This document shows, one piece after another, positions 51,278 through 60,783 of a stretch of 64,000 nucleotides of DNA (positions are counted from its first letter, which is position 1; each line of letters starts with the position of its first letter). The stretch spans positions 434,001 to 498,000 of the forward strand of contig NZ_CP139779.1 of assembly GCF_034421375.1 (NCBI RefSeq). The letters are read 5' to 3'. This DNA is from Microbacterium invictum. Its GTDB lineage: Bacteria; Actinomycetota; Actinomycetes; Actinomycetales; Microbacteriaceae. A program made the position numbers and the translations under genes. The notes under the pieces are model-generated. The model was not told where the DNA came from. It did no database searches and saw nothing but the letters and a program-made list of their open reading frames with translations.

Positions 51278-53731
51278 GTGGCCACCAGGACCGCCGATGA
51301 TCTGCACCGGCTCGCCGTCGAGCTCTGCATCTCCGGGCGCTATGCGCGCGCGCTCCGCGTGCTCGCGCAGGCCGCGGGTCGCACGGACGACGCCGACCTC
51401 ATCGCGCGCATCGAGGGGACCCGGGCGCTGGCGCTGCAGCGCACCGGCTCGCCCGCAGACGCCGAACGGGTGCTGCGCGGAGCCCTGTCTGCGCGTGGTC
51501 TGACGTCGCACACCCGTGCCATCCTGCGCGGGCAGCTGGGGGCGCTGTCGATGTACGGCGGTCGGCTCGACGAGGCCGAGCGCCTGTTCGGCGAGGCGAT
51601 CGGAGCCCTCGACGAGGTTGACCCGCTCGCCTCCGCCCGGGTGCGGATGAATCGGAGCCTCGGCCGGATGCAGCTGCGAGACCTCGAGGGTGCCGCCGCG
51701 GATGCGGAATGGGCGGCGACGCGTTTCGCCGCGGCCGGCCTCGCGACCGATGAGGCCCACGCCCGGCACAATCTCGGCTACATCTCCCTGCTCTCGGGCG
51801 ACCTCGTCACCGCGTTGGAGGCGATGGTCACGGCTCGCCCCGCAGCGGCGACGACCCCCGTCGCGGGAGCGGTCGGCGATATGGACCGGGCCGAAGTGCT
51901 CCGCGACGCCGGGCAGACCACCGAGGCGGAGCGCCTGCTCGAACGCGTCGCGGCCGTGTTCGGCGCGCACCGGATGCCGCAGTCCCGCGCGGAGGCCGAG
52001 TTCCAGCTCGCACGATCGCTTCTGGCTCACGACCCCGAGCGTGCCCGCACGGTGGCGCTCGCCGCATCCAAGCGATTCCAGCGGCTCGGAAACCAGGCCT
52101 GGGCGCACCGGGCGGAGGCGATCCGTCTGCGTGCGCAGCTGCACGCCTCACGGCGTGGGCCGAGGCCGGAACTCGCCGAGCGGGTGGCGGAGGTCGCGGC
52201 CGGCCTCGGGCGGGCGGGGTTCCGCGGCGAGGCGATCGCGCTGCGTCTGACCGCCGCCGCGGCCGACCCCTCGCTCGACGGGCGTCGCGTGCGCATCGGT
52301 GAGGATGCTCCGCTGGAAGTGCGCCTGATCGGAGACGAGGTGAAGGCCGCGCGGGCCCGGCGACGGGAGCGATACGCCGACGTCCGACGGCATGCGGCGC
52401 GGGGCATCGACACCCTGGCGTCCTGGACGGCGACGTTCGGGAGTCTGGATCTGCAGACCTCGGCGGCGATGCACGGTGCGCGACTGATGTACACGGGCCT
52501 CGACGCGGCGCTGCGGTCCGAGGCCCCGGCGGTCGTCTTCGAGTGGGCCGAGCGCGCCCGCCATCTCAGCCAGCAGTCGACCCCGCTTCGCCCGCCTCCC
52601 GACCCGCAGCTGGCCGCCGAACTCGCCGAGCTGCGGACGATCCGCGCGGAGAAGCCGGGCATCGATTGGCTCGACGATCCACGCGCTTCGGAGCTGCGGG
52701 AGCGAGCGCGACGCCGGCAGTGGGCGCAGACCCGAGCGGGTGAGGCGTCCCGGCTCGTCACGCTGCAGGCCGTGCGGGACGCCCTCGATACCGACACCGC
52801 GGTACTGAGCTACGTGTACACCGGGACGGCTCTCGCCGTCCTCGTCTCGGACAGTGCGCACGATGCCCTCGTCCCGCTCGCGGACCCCGGGCGGATCGGA
52901 CGACTTCTGTCCGGGCTGCGCGCGGACCTCGATATGGCGGCGGCCGTGCGGTCCGGCCCGATGGCCGCGGTAGTCCAGGCCGCGCTGCAGAGCCGCCTGA
53001 CCGAGCTCTCCGCGGCCCTCCTCGACCCTGCGCTCGCCCGGACCGACCGCCGCCGGCTCGTCCTCACCGTGCCGGGCATCCTCAGCGGGGTTCCATGGGG
53101 AATGCTCCCGTCGATGCAGGGACGGGTCTTCACGGCAGCGACCTCGGCGACCCGCTGGATGCACGCCCCCGCCCCGACGGCATCGGTGCGCCCCGGGCGA
53201 GCGATCGGCTTCGTGGCCGGACCGGCGGTGCCGCGCGGCGAGGAGGAGATCTCCCGGGCGAGGTCTGCCTGGGCGTCGACTGCGGCGCTCGTCGCGGACG
53301 ACGCGACCGTGCGCGCGACGGCGGGGCTCGCGGCGTCATCCGATGTCCTCCACATCGCCGCGCACGGTCGCCACACCGCCGACAACCCGCTGTTCTCGGG
53401 TCTGGAGCTCACCGACGGCGTGCTCTTCGGATACGACATCGACCTCATCCGCGAGGTTCCCCGCGTCGTGGTGCTCTCGGCCTGCGAGGTCGGTCGCTCG
53501 TCCGTGCGGTGGGGCGAGGAGGCGCTCGGGATGACCCGCATCTGGCTCCACGCCGGAGCGGCGTCGGTGATCGCCGCCCCGGTCAAGGTCGCCGACGACG
53601 ACGCCTGCGAGCTGCTGGCGGCGATGCACGAGGGTCTGGCCGCCGGGGAGGCGCCGGCGGAGGCGCTCGCCGCGGCCGCGCGGCGCACGGGGATCCGAGC
53701 ACCTTTCCAGGTGCACGGTCGAGGGTTCTAG
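51278..53731 (+). CDS. TPR-CHAT caspase-like protease
   Basis: This 817-residue protein starts at GTG 51278. Residues ~1-420 are helical TPR-like repeats (SGRYARALRVLAQAAGR, YGGRLDEAERLFGEAIGAL, DEAHARHNLGYISLLSGDLVTALE in pairs of helices). Residues ~520-817 form a CHAT domain with the catalytic dyad His696 (LHIAAHGRH) and Cys736 (VVLSACEVGRS), and GAASVIAAPVKVADD after it. It has no signal peptide. CHAT proteases include Craspase and the proteases that cut bacterial gasdermins. It lies 129 bases after the S8 gene. Confidence 0.87.
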   Translation: MATRTADDLHRLAVELCISGRYARALRVLAQAAGRTDDADLIARIEGTRALALQRTGSPADAERVLRGALSARGLTSHTRAILRGQLGALSMYGGRLDEAERLFGEAIGALDEVDPLASARVRMNRSLGRMQLRDLEGAAADAEWAATRFAAAGLATDEAHARHNLGYISLLSGDLVTALEAMVTARPAAATTPVAGAVGDMDRAEVLRDAGQTTEAERLLERVAAVFGAHRMPQSRAEAEFQLARSLLAHDPERARTVALAASKRFQRLGNQAWAHRAEAIRLRAQLHASRRGPRPELAERVAEVAAGLGRAGFRGEAIALRLTAAAADPSLDGRRVRIGEDAPLEVRLIGDEVKAARARRRERYADVRRHAARGIDTLASWTATFGSLDLQTSAAMHGARLMYTGLDAALRSEAPAVVFEWAERARHLSQQSTPLRPPPDPQLAAELAELRTIRAEKPGIDWLDDPRASELRERARRRQWAQTRAGEASRLVTLQAVRDALDTDTAVLSYVYTGTALAVLVSDSAHDALVPLADPGRIGRLLSGLRADLDMAAAVRSGPMAAVVQAALQSRLTELSAALLDPALARTDRRRLVLTVPGILSGVPWGMLPSMQGRVFTAATSATRWMHAPAPTASVRPGRAIGFVAGPAVPRGEEEISRARSAWASTAALVADDATVRATAGLAASSDVLHIAAHGRHTADNPLFSGLELTDGVLFGYDIDLIREVPRVVVLSACEVGRSSVRWGEEALGMTRIWLHAGAASVIAAPVKVADDDACELLAAMHEGLAAGEAPAEALAAAARRTGIRAPFQVHGRGF

Positions 53732-53762
53732 AAAAACTCCGCACGGCCTGTATCAGGGCCGT
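53732..53762 (-). terminator. Hairpin and T-run for leftward transcription
   Basis: ACGGCC (53743-53748) pairs with GGCCGT (53757-53762), and the leftward strand then has a T-run (complement of the A-run 53732-53736). It would stop leftward transcripts from entering the CHAT gene. The hairpin may also stop rightward ones. Confidence 0.55.
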
Positions 53763-53881
53763 ATGACGACGCTCCCTCACTGTGAAGCGGCAGTGAGTGC
53801 GGTCGGCCGAACCCGACCGGGGGGCACTCAGGATCTGCCGGGGGGCGCGCTCCCGCGGGGCGTGAGGATCCATGCTGCTTC

Positions 53882-53919
53882 CAGGGGTGTCGCGGGGGTT
53901 TCGGTCCGCGGCACCCCTG
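53882..53919 (-). terminator. Hairpin immediately after the LysR-type domain gene
   Basis: CAGGGGTG-T-CGCGG (53882-53895) and CCGCG-G-CACCCCTG (53906-53919) form a 13-bp stem with one mismatch and a 10-base loop. It lies two bases from the stop of the leftward gene at 53922. No T-run. Otherwise 53763-53921 holds nothing else I can see. Confidence 0.65.
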
Positions 53920-53921
53920 CT

Positions 53922-54533
53922 TCACGTGCGGGACGAACGCGCACTCCGGCCACGGACGATGCCGATGAAGGTCTGGATGTGTGCGGCGACCTCGTCGTCG
54001 GGAGCCTCCTGCGGCCAGGCCAGACCGATGGGAGACTGCGGCCCGTCGACCAGCGGGCGGAAGGTGGCGTCACGGCGGTGGTGCAGCCGGGCGAGCGACA
54101 TCGGGACGATCACGACCCCTGCGCCGCTGGCGGCGGTCGCGATCGCCTCGGCCGTGTCGAGCGTGCCCTCGAAGGAAGGCGTCAACGCTCCGGGCACAGG
54201 GACGTCGAGGACGTCATCCGTCGGTGTGTAGACCATTTCCCCCAGGAGGTCGTCGACGGTGAGTTCGTCGGCGACGCTCAGGTGCGAATCGGTCGACATC
54301 ACCACAACAGGAACCTCGTCGTAGAGGGGGATGAGGTGCAGACCGTCCCGATCGACAGAGCCACGCACCAGCGCCGCGTGCACGTCGCCCCGGGTGAGAC
54401 GATCACGCTGCTCGGCAGCCGCGATGGGCACGAGTTCGAGCGGCACCCGCGGCATCCGCTCTTTCCAGATGCCGATCCACTTGCCGGGTGTCGCCCCGGC
54501 CACCGCGCCGAGGAGGAACGGTCGAGCAGCCAT
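53922..54533 (-). CDS. Stand-alone LysR-type ligand-binding domain protein
   Basis: This 203-residue protein matches only the effector-binding half of LysR regulators: LLGAVAGATPGKWIGIWKERMP, ELVPIAAAEQRDRLTRGDVHAALV and ATAASGAGVVIVPMSLARLH. The DNA-binding N-terminus (about 90 residues) is absent, and no fragment of it lies upstream. Such orphan domains are common in actinobacteria and seem to be genuine genes. It may sense a small acid or bind another protein. It follows the hexapeptide gene by 46 bases. Confidence 0.75.
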   Translation of the reverse strand: MAARPFLLGAVAGATPGKWIGIWKERMPRVPLELVPIAAAEQRDRLTRGDVHAALVRGSVDRDGLHLIPLYDEVPVVVMSTDSHLSVADELTVDDLLGEMVYTPTDDVLDVPVPGALTPSFEGTLDTAEAIATAASGAGVVIVPMSLARLHHRRDATFRPLVDGPQSPIGLAWPQEAPDDEVAAHIQTFIGIVRGRSARSSRT

Positions 54534-54579
54534 GCGCTTCAGGCTAGCGGCGCCCGTGCCGGTGGGGTGGGCGCCGGGG

Positions 54580-54987
54580 TCATGCCGCCAGACGGAACCC
54601 CCGGCGATCGGTCGCCACGCGTTCTCCGTCGGCGATCGTCTCGTCGTCGCGGATGAGGGAGTTCACCGCGACGCGGGCGCCGGCGCCGATGTTCGTGCGG
54701 ACGCCGATCCGCGCGCCGCCTCCGATGACGGCACCGGGGCCGATGTGAGCGTGAGGTGCGATGTCGACGTCGGGGCCGATCATGGCCTCCGCCTCGATCC
54801 AGGCACCGCGTCCGACGCGAGCGCCGGCAGCGATCTGCGCGCCGGGTTCGACGTAGGCGCCGGCCTCGACGATGGCGGTCGGGTGCACCTTGGCGCCGTG
54901 CGCGATCAACCCGCGACCGTTGACGTGCTTGCGGTAACGGAGCGTCTCGCCCTGGTCGTTCTCGATGTCGACGTAGTTCTTGCCCAC
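54580..54987 (-). CDS. Hexapeptide-repeat (left-handed beta-helix) protein
   Basis: This 135-residue protein is mostly hexapeptide repeats (HPTAIVEAGAYVEPGAQI, GARVGRGAWI, GPDVDIAPHAHIGPGAVIGG), a prism seen in acyltransferases such as LpxD/GlmU and in gamma-carbonic anhydrases. No full acyltransferase loop or catalytic His arrangement can be confirmed at this length, so it may be a minimal transferase or a structural relative. AAGGAGGAGATC precedes the ATG at 54987. It is probably cotranscribed with the LysR-domain gene. Confidence 0.75.
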   Translation of the reverse strand: MGKNYVDIENDQGETLRYRKHVNGRGLIAHGAKVHPTAIVEAGAYVEPGAQIAAGARVGRGAWIEAEAMIGPDVDIAPHAHIGPGAVIGGGARIGVRTNIGAGARVAVNSLIRDDETIADGERVATDRRGFRLAA

Positions 54988-55139
54988 GATCTCCTCCTTC
55001 AGCGCCTAAGCTGCGCCGAGTACAGATACAACCGATGCCTGCACAGATACATTCCCTCGCATCAGCCCGCTTGGATGCAGGGGGTTGCAATCTCTTCGTC
55101 GCGGAGGTACACGCCGGATGGGATGTCGGCGCGGAGGTT

Positions 55140-55913
55140 TCAGCCCTGGCAGACCGGGCACCAGAAGATGATGCGCTCGCGGGTCGGGTCCGCCCCGAGC
55201 TCACCGCCGAGGATCTGCGTTCCGCATCGGCGGCACGGACGTCCTTCGCGTCGGTAGACCCAGGTGCTCTGACCGGGACGGGAGTCTCCGGTGAACGTCC
55301 GCCCCGAACGGTCGCGGTTGGCGCGGATCATCCGTGCGCCGACGTCGAGCAGCGCCGCCGTATCGACCTCGGGTGCCGGGGTGGTGGGGAGGATGCCGCG
55401 GACGAAGAGGATCTCGTTGGCGTACTCGTTGCCGAAACCGGCGACGTTTCGCTGCTCGAGAAGGGCGACATGGATCTCGCGCGGATCGGCGGAGAGACGC
55501 CGCGCGGCCTCTGCCGGGTCCCAGTCCCTGGAGAGGGGGTCAGGCCCGAGGTGATCGACGAGTTCGCCCTCACGGTCGGTGGGGACGACGGCGATGTCGG
55601 CCAGGTCGAATCCGACGGTGTCCCACTCGGTCGTCCCGACGATCGCCCGGGCCTTGTACCCCGGTTTGCGCCAGCGCCCGCCGCGACGGTACAGGTGCCA
55701 CTCGCCCTCCATCTTCAGATGGCTGTGCAGCGTCCACGGGCCGATGCGGTGCAGGATGTGCTTGCCCCGCGGAAGAACCGCGTGCACGGTCTCGCCGGTG
55801 AGGTCGACCGTCGCGACCTGGGGGACCCGCAGATCGAAGCGGGCCACCGGGTGGCCGGCGAGGGCCTCGTGCAGACGCCGTGCTGCGCGGAAGACGGTGT
55901 CGCCCTCAGGCAC
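55140..55913 (-). CDS. Fpg/Nei family DNA glycosylase (endonuclease VIII-like)
   Basis: This 257-residue protein starts PEGDTVFRAAR, so the N-terminal Pro and Glu catalytic residues of Nei are present, along with the HSHLKMEGEW region. The helix-two-turn-helix (LLEQRNVAGFGNEYANEILF) and the C-terminal zinc finger (CRRCG... CPVCQ) are there. It removes oxidised bases and nicks DNA. Its start lies inside the end of lhr (8-base overlap), so the two are coexpressed, an arrangement seen in other actinobacteria. Confidence 0.9.
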   Translation of the reverse strand: MPEGDTVFRAARRLHEALAGHPVARFDLRVPQVATVDLTGETVHAVLPRGKHILHRIGPWTLHSHLKMEGEWHLYRRGGRWRKPGYKARAIVGTTEWDTVGFDLADIAVVPTDREGELVDHLGPDPLSRDWDPAEAARRLSADPREIHVALLEQRNVAGFGNEYANEILFVRGILPTTPAPEVDTAALLDVGARMIRANRDRSGRTFTGDSRPGQSTWVYRREGRPCRRCGTQILGGELGADPTRERIIFWCPVCQG

Positions 55914-58900
55914 GGCGGCTCGATCCCGCGGCCGCTGCGGCGGCCGCGGTGGTGCGGCGGAGCGTCAGTCCCCGGGGGCTCTCGACGAACCCCGCCTCGC
56001 GCAGGGCGCCGCCCACGTCGGTGCCCAGCACGAAAGCGCCGTTGACCTGCTCGATCGTCACCGTGTCCAGGCGGCGGGCGGCGATCGTCGCGGCCAGATC
56101 GCGGGCCGCCGCCTGCAGCTCCGTCACGTCGTCGGTGAACGCCAGCGTGGACTTCCCCCCGCGCTCGACGTACAGCACCAGGCGACCGTCGACGAGCACC
56201 ACGAGACCCCCGGCCTTGCGGCCCGGACGGTGGGACACCCCCTCGACACGAGGCCACGGGAGGGCCGCGCCGTAGGGGTTGCCGGGATCGGTCGCCGCAA
56301 GGGTGACCGCCGCCAGCGGCGGCGGGTCGGGGAGTGCGGCGAAGTGGCGAAGGCGATCGACCGTGCTCGACGCGGCGAACTGGGCGGCGCCGAGCTTCTC
56401 GATCACGTATCCGCGACGGCAGTGACCCGCCTCTTCGAAGCCGGCGAGCACCCGATAGGCCTGTGCGAAGCCGCCCGGCATGCCCTCGGACTGCACCGAG
56501 CCGCGCGTGACGACCCCGTAGCGGTCGAGGAGCAGGCTCGCTGCCGCCGTCGCGCGGAGCGCGGCGTCGGGCTCGGAGGTGGGGAGCAACGACCAGCGCC
56601 CGCCGATGGCCGGTGGCCGCGGCGGTGCCGACGGCGTGACGCGGGGGAGCGATGCGCCGCGGTACATCCGCGCGCGCGGCGCGCGCCGGCTGACACGATG
56701 CGCCTGCGAGCCACCGGTGAGGAGGGTTCGGATGGGCGCGAAGGTGTCGTTGGTGACGCGACCCGTCCACGTCAGCGCCCACAGGGCGTCGATGACGGAC
56801 TGCTCGTTCTCGGCGTCGGTCAGCGAACGCAGCTGCGCGGCGAAGTAGGCGCCCCCCGCCTCGAGCACCTCGATGATCCGGGACTCGAGAGAGCCCTCGG
56901 CCAGCGCGTCCTCGGCGGGTGCGAGCGTCAGCGGCACGGTGTCGGCAGGATGCAGCGCGATCCAGCCGTCGCGTCCCGGCAGCGAGCCGTGTCCTGACCA
57001 GACCACCTCGCCGCTCGTGGTCAGTTCATCCAGCAGCGCCGGGGTGTAGTCGCTGACGCGCGACGGGAGGATGAGCGACTCCCACGCGCTGGCGGGGATG
57101 GGTACCCCGGCCAGCTGCTCGATCACGGCGGCGACCCCGTCGATGCCCTCCAGTGGGCGTGTGACGTGCTGCCATTCCGGCAGGAACCGCGCGAAGGCGT
57201 CGGGGGGTACGGGTTCGACGCTGCCTCGGATGGCGGCGAGCGAGCGCATCCGCAGGCGGCGCAGCACCTCGCTGTCGCACCACTCCGCCTCCTCGGCGCG
57301 ACCGGTGCGGTCGTCGCCGACGGGCAGGAAGAACCCGCTCGACAGGCGGCCCTGGGCTTCGAGCCGCTGCAGGGTCAGGCGCGCGACGGCCGAACCGATG
57401 CCCAGACGCGACGCGACGTCGTCGGTGCGGAAGGGGCCGTGGGTGCGCGCGAAGCGCGCGACGAGATCGCCGAGCGGGTCGGCGAGCGGCTCGAGGAAGG
57501 CGACGGGGATGCCCACGGGGAGGGCTACTCCGAGAGCATCGCGGAGGCGGCCGGCATCCTCGATGCCCGCGACGCGGGCGACACCGCCGATGGTGACCGG
57601 GATCGCGCGACGCGCGTCGACGAGGGCGTCGAGGAGCGCCTGGGCGGTCTGGCGATCCGCCCCTTCGCCGGCCGACTCTTCGTCCGGTTGAAGGCGCGCG
57701 GCGACGTCTTCCGCGTCGAGCGGACCGAGCAGTCGCAGCAGGTCGGCGACGCCCTCGAGACCCTTCACGCGGCGTTCGGGATCCAGCCTCTGCACCTCGC
57801 GCTCGAACTGCGCGATGACGTTCGGGTCGAGCAGCTCCCGCATCTCGACCTTGCCGAGCAGCTCACCCAGGAGCGCCGGATCGACGGAGAGCGCGGCAGC
57901 GCGACGCTCGGCGAGGGGCGAGTCGCCCTCGTACATGAACGCGCCGACATATCCGAAGAGCAGGTCGCGAGCGAACGGGGAGGGCTGGCTGGTGGTCGTC
58001 TCGATCAGCCGGATGCGCCGGTCGGCGATGCTGGCGGCGATGCGCAGCAGCGACGGGAGGTCATAGACGTCCTGCAGCACCTCGCGGAGCGTCTCGAGGA
58101 TGATCGGGAAGGTCGGGTAGCGCCGAGCGACCTCGAGCAGCTGGGCGGAACGCTGGCGCTGCTGCCACAGCGGGCTCCGCCGATTGGGGTTCGTCCGCGG
58201 CATGAGCAGGGCCCGCGCGGCGCACTCCCGGAACCGGGAGGCGAACAGCGCCGACCCGCCGACCTCGTCGGTGACGATCTGCTCGAGTTCGTCGGGCTCG
58301 AAGACGAACAGTTCGGCGCCGGGCGGCTCGGCCGTGGCATCCGGCACCCGGGCGATGATCCCGTCGTCGCTCGCGACCGCGGCTCCTTCCACGCCGAGGC
58401 GCTCGCGGATGCGCGCGTTCACCGCGAGAGCCCAGGGCGCGTGGACCTGCATGCCGAAAGGGGAATGAAGGATGACGCGCCAGTCGCCCACCTCGTCGCG
58501 GGACCGCTCCACCGTCAGGGTGCGGTCGGTCGGAAGCGATCCGGTGGCCTCGCGCTGCTCGGCCAGGTAGGTGAGGAGGTTCTGCTGCGCGTGCGCGTCG
58601 AGCCCCGCGGCATCCAATCTCTCCGCCGCCTTCTCAGGACCTGCGGCCGACACCTCTCGCGAGAACTTGCCGAGCGCCTCGCCGAGTTCGGCGGGTCGCC
58701 CGATCCCGTCGCCGTGCCAGAAGGGCAGCTTGCCGGGCTGGCCGAAGGCCGGCACGACGTTGACCCGGTCGTGGGTGATCTCGACGATGCGCCAGCTGGT
58801 CGTGCCGAGGGTGAAGACGTCGTTGACGCGGGATTCGTAGACCATCTCCTCGTCGAGCTCGCCGACGCGGGCGTTGCTGCTCTCGCCGGCGACGAACACC

Positions 58901-60660
58901 CCGAAAAGACCCCGGTCGGGGATCGTGCCGCCGCTGGTCACAGCGATCCGCTGCGAGCCCGGTCGACCGGTGAGGGTGCCGTGGTCGCGATCCCAGACGA
59001 GCCGGGGCCGCAATTCGGCGAACTCATCGGAGGGGAACCGCCCGGCCAGCAGATCGAGCGTGGCCTCGTAGGCCGAGCGGGGGAGGGTGCGGAACGGGGC
59101 GCTGTTCTTGACCGTCTCGAACCAGCCCTCGACGTCGATCGGTCCGAGGGCGCACGCGGCGACGGTCTGCTGGGCGAGGATGTCGAGGGGATTCTGCGGG
59201 ACGGCGATCGCCTCGATCTGCCCCGCGAGCATCCGCTCGGTCACGATCGCGGTGTGCAGCACGTCGCCGCGGTGCTTGGGGAACAGGGCCGCCCGGCTCA
59301 CCTCGCCCACCTGGTGGCCTGCGCGGCCGATGCGCTGCAGTCCCGATGCGGCGGAGGGGGGAGCCTCGACCTGGATGACGAGGTCGACCGCGCCCATGTC
59401 GATGCCGAGCTCCAGACTCGAGGTCGCCACGACGCAGCGGAGGACGCCGGACTTCAGCTCCTCCTCGACCTGGGCGCGCTGCTCCTTCGACACCGACCCG
59501 TGGTGGGCCTTGGCAAGGACCGCGGGGGCCCCGGCCGATGACCCGGCCTGCGCCATCATCGCGGCCGGCACGGCCGGGTCGGGGATCTCGGCGCCGATGC
59601 GCTCGGCGTAGATCTCGTTCAGCCGCCCGGTGAGTCGCTCGGCCAGGCGTCGGGAGTTGGAGAACACGATCGTCGAGCGGTGGGCGAGGATGCGATCCAC
59701 GATCGCCTCTTCGACGTGCGGCCAGAGCGATCCCGTCCGCTCCTCGGGAGCAGAATCGGGCGCGTACCAGTCGCCGGACGCGTCGCCGCCGTCATCCGGT
59801 TCGGGCGGTGCGCCCGGGGGCGGCGGCGGATTGAGCATGTCTTCGACGGGCACGACCACCCGCAGATCGAACGCCTTGGTCGAGCGCGGCGCGACGATCT
59901 CGACCGGCTGCGAGCCACCGAGGAAGCGTGCGACCTCGTCGATGGGGCGGACCGTGGCCGAGAGGCCGATCCGCTGGGCCGGCGCGGCATCCGCGTCGTG
60001 CGACCGTCGCAGCCCCTCGAGCCGCTCGAGGCTCACCGCGAGGTGCGCACCGCGCTTGGTCGCGGCCACCGCGTGCACTTCGTCGATGATGATGGTGTGC
60101 ACCTCGCGGAGCGTCTCGCCCGCCTGGCTGGTCAGCATGAGGTAGAGCGACTCGGGGGTGGTGATCAGGATGTCGGGCGGATCGGTGACGAGCTTGCGGC
60201 GGTCGCTGGAGGAGGTGTCGCCCGACCGCACGCCGACCGTGACGTTCGGCACCGGCTGGCCGAGGCGCCGGCCCGACTGACCGATCCCGACCAGGGGGGA
60301 GCGGAGGTTGCGCTCGACGTCGACACCCAGCGCCTTGAGCGGCGAGATGTAGAGCACCCGCGTGTGCGCCGGCGGTGCCGTCCGTGCGCTGCCGCGCCGG
60401 CGACGGGGAGCGTCGTCTGGCGTCGTCGCCGGGGCATCCTTCTCCCGGAAGATCCGGTCGATCGCCCACAGGAACGCCGACAGCGTCTTGCCCGAGCCCG
60501 TCGGGGCGACGACGAGGGCGTGCTTGCCGCGCGAGATCGCATCCCACGCCCCGGCCTGCGCCGCCGTCGGTTCGGCGAACGCGCCACGGAACCAGTCCTG
60601 GGTCGCAGGACCGAAGCGGCCGAGCACCTCGGGTGCCGCGACCGTCGAGGCGTCGCTCAT
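55906..60660 (-). CDS. lhr: Lhr family large ATP-dependent helicase
   Basis: This 1584-residue protein is a superfamily 2 helicase with Walker A PTGSGKT (residues 53-59), IIIDEVHAVAATKRGAHLA (DEVH box), RIGLSATVRPIDEVARFLG (motif III) and the second RecA half with TSSLELGIDMGAVDLVIQ and QRIGRAGH. An Lhr core (winged helix and beta domain) follows to ~860, and then a long C-terminal region typical of actinobacterial Lhr. It unwinds DNA or DNA-RNA 3' to 5' in repair. GGAGGG lies directly before the ATG. It is first of the lhr-nei pair. Confidence 0.93.
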   Translation of the reverse strand: MSDASTVAAPEVLGRFGPATQDWFRGAFAEPTAAQAGAWDAISRGKHALVVAPTGSGKTLSAFLWAIDRIFREKDAPATTPDDAPRRRRGSARTAPPAHTRVLYISPLKALGVDVERNLRSPLVGIGQSGRRLGQPVPNVTVGVRSGDTSSSDRRKLVTDPPDILITTPESLYLMLTSQAGETLREVHTIIIDEVHAVAATKRGAHLAVSLERLEGLRRSHDADAAPAQRIGLSATVRPIDEVARFLGGSQPVEIVAPRSTKAFDLRVVVPVEDMLNPPPPPGAPPEPDDGGDASGDWYAPDSAPEERTGSLWPHVEEAIVDRILAHRSTIVFSNSRRLAERLTGRLNEIYAERIGAEIPDPAVPAAMMAQAGSSAGAPAVLAKAHHGSVSKEQRAQVEEELKSGVLRCVVATSSLELGIDMGAVDLVIQVEAPPSAASGLQRIGRAGHQVGEVSRAALFPKHRGDVLHTAIVTERMLAGQIEAIAVPQNPLDILAQQTVAACALGPIDVEGWFETVKNSAPFRTLPRSAYEATLDLLAGRFPSDEFAELRPRLVWDRDHGTLTGRPGSQRIAVTSGGTIPDRGLFGVFVAGESSNARVGELDEEMVYESRVNDVFTLGTTSWRIVEITHDRVNVVPAFGQPGKLPFWHGDGIGRPAELGEALGKFSREVSAAGPEKAAERLDAAGLDAHAQQNLLTYLAEQREATGSLPTDRTLTVERSRDEVGDWRVILHSPFGMQVHAPWALAVNARIRERLGVEGAAVASDDGIIARVPDATAEPPGAELFVFEPDELEQIVTDEVGGSALFASRFRECAARALLMPRTNPNRRSPLWQQRQRSAQLLEVARRYPTFPIILETLREVLQDVYDLPSLLRIAASIADRRIRLIETTTSQPSPFARDLLFGYVGAFMYEGDSPLAERRAAALSVDPALLGELLGKVEMRELLDPNVIAQFEREVQRLDPERRVKGLEGVADLLRLLGPLDAEDVAARLQPDEESAGEGADRQTAQALLDALVDARRAIPVTIGGVARVAGIEDAGRLRDALGVALPVGIPVAFLEPLADPLGDLVARFARTHGPFRTDDVASRLGIGSAVARLTLQRLEAQGRLSSGFFLPVGDDRTGRAEEAEWCDSEVLRRLRMRSLAAIRGSVEPVPPDAFARFLPEWQHVTRPLEGIDGVAAVIEQLAGVPIPASAWESLILPSRVSDYTPALLDELTTSGEVVWSGHGSLPGRDGWIALHPADTVPLTLAPAEDALAEGSLESRIIEVLEAGGAYFAAQLRSLTDAENEQSVIDALWALTWTGRVTNDTFAPIRTLLTGGSQAHRVSRRAPRARMYRGASLPRVTPSAPPRPPAIGGRWSLLPTSEPDAALRATAAASLLLDRYGVVTRGSVQSEGMPGGFAQAYRVLAGFEEAGHCRRGYVIEKLGAAQFAASSTVDRLRHFAALPDPPPLAAVTLAATDPGNPYGAALPWPRVEGVSHRPGRKAGGLVVLVDGRLVLYVERGGKSTLAFTDDVTELQAAARDLAATIAARRLDTVTIEQVNGAFVLGTDVGGALREAGFVESPRGLTLRRTTAAAAAAAGSSRRA

Positions 60661-60783
60661 CCCTCCATCTTCCCGCGCCCCTCCGACATCGGGGCGGGTG
60701 GACGCGTTATGGATTCGTTGTCGGGCAGGGGAAGGGAAGAAGAGCCGGACGTCCTAGATTTGTTGCGCCGGCGCGTGACGCCG

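Noticed and set aside
48296..52144. Open frame of 1282 codons on the minus strand across the sigma-S8-CHAT region
   Set aside because: It is the GC-skewed shadow of well-supported genes on the plus strand, is Arg/His/Asp rich and shows no domain motif.
53763..54656. 297-codon plus-strand frame over the LysR-type gene
   Set aside because: It is antisense to a recognisable LysR effector domain.
57166..59541. Plus-strand open frame of 791 codons inside lhr
   Set aside because: It is antisense to conserved helicase motifs and has shadow-type composition.
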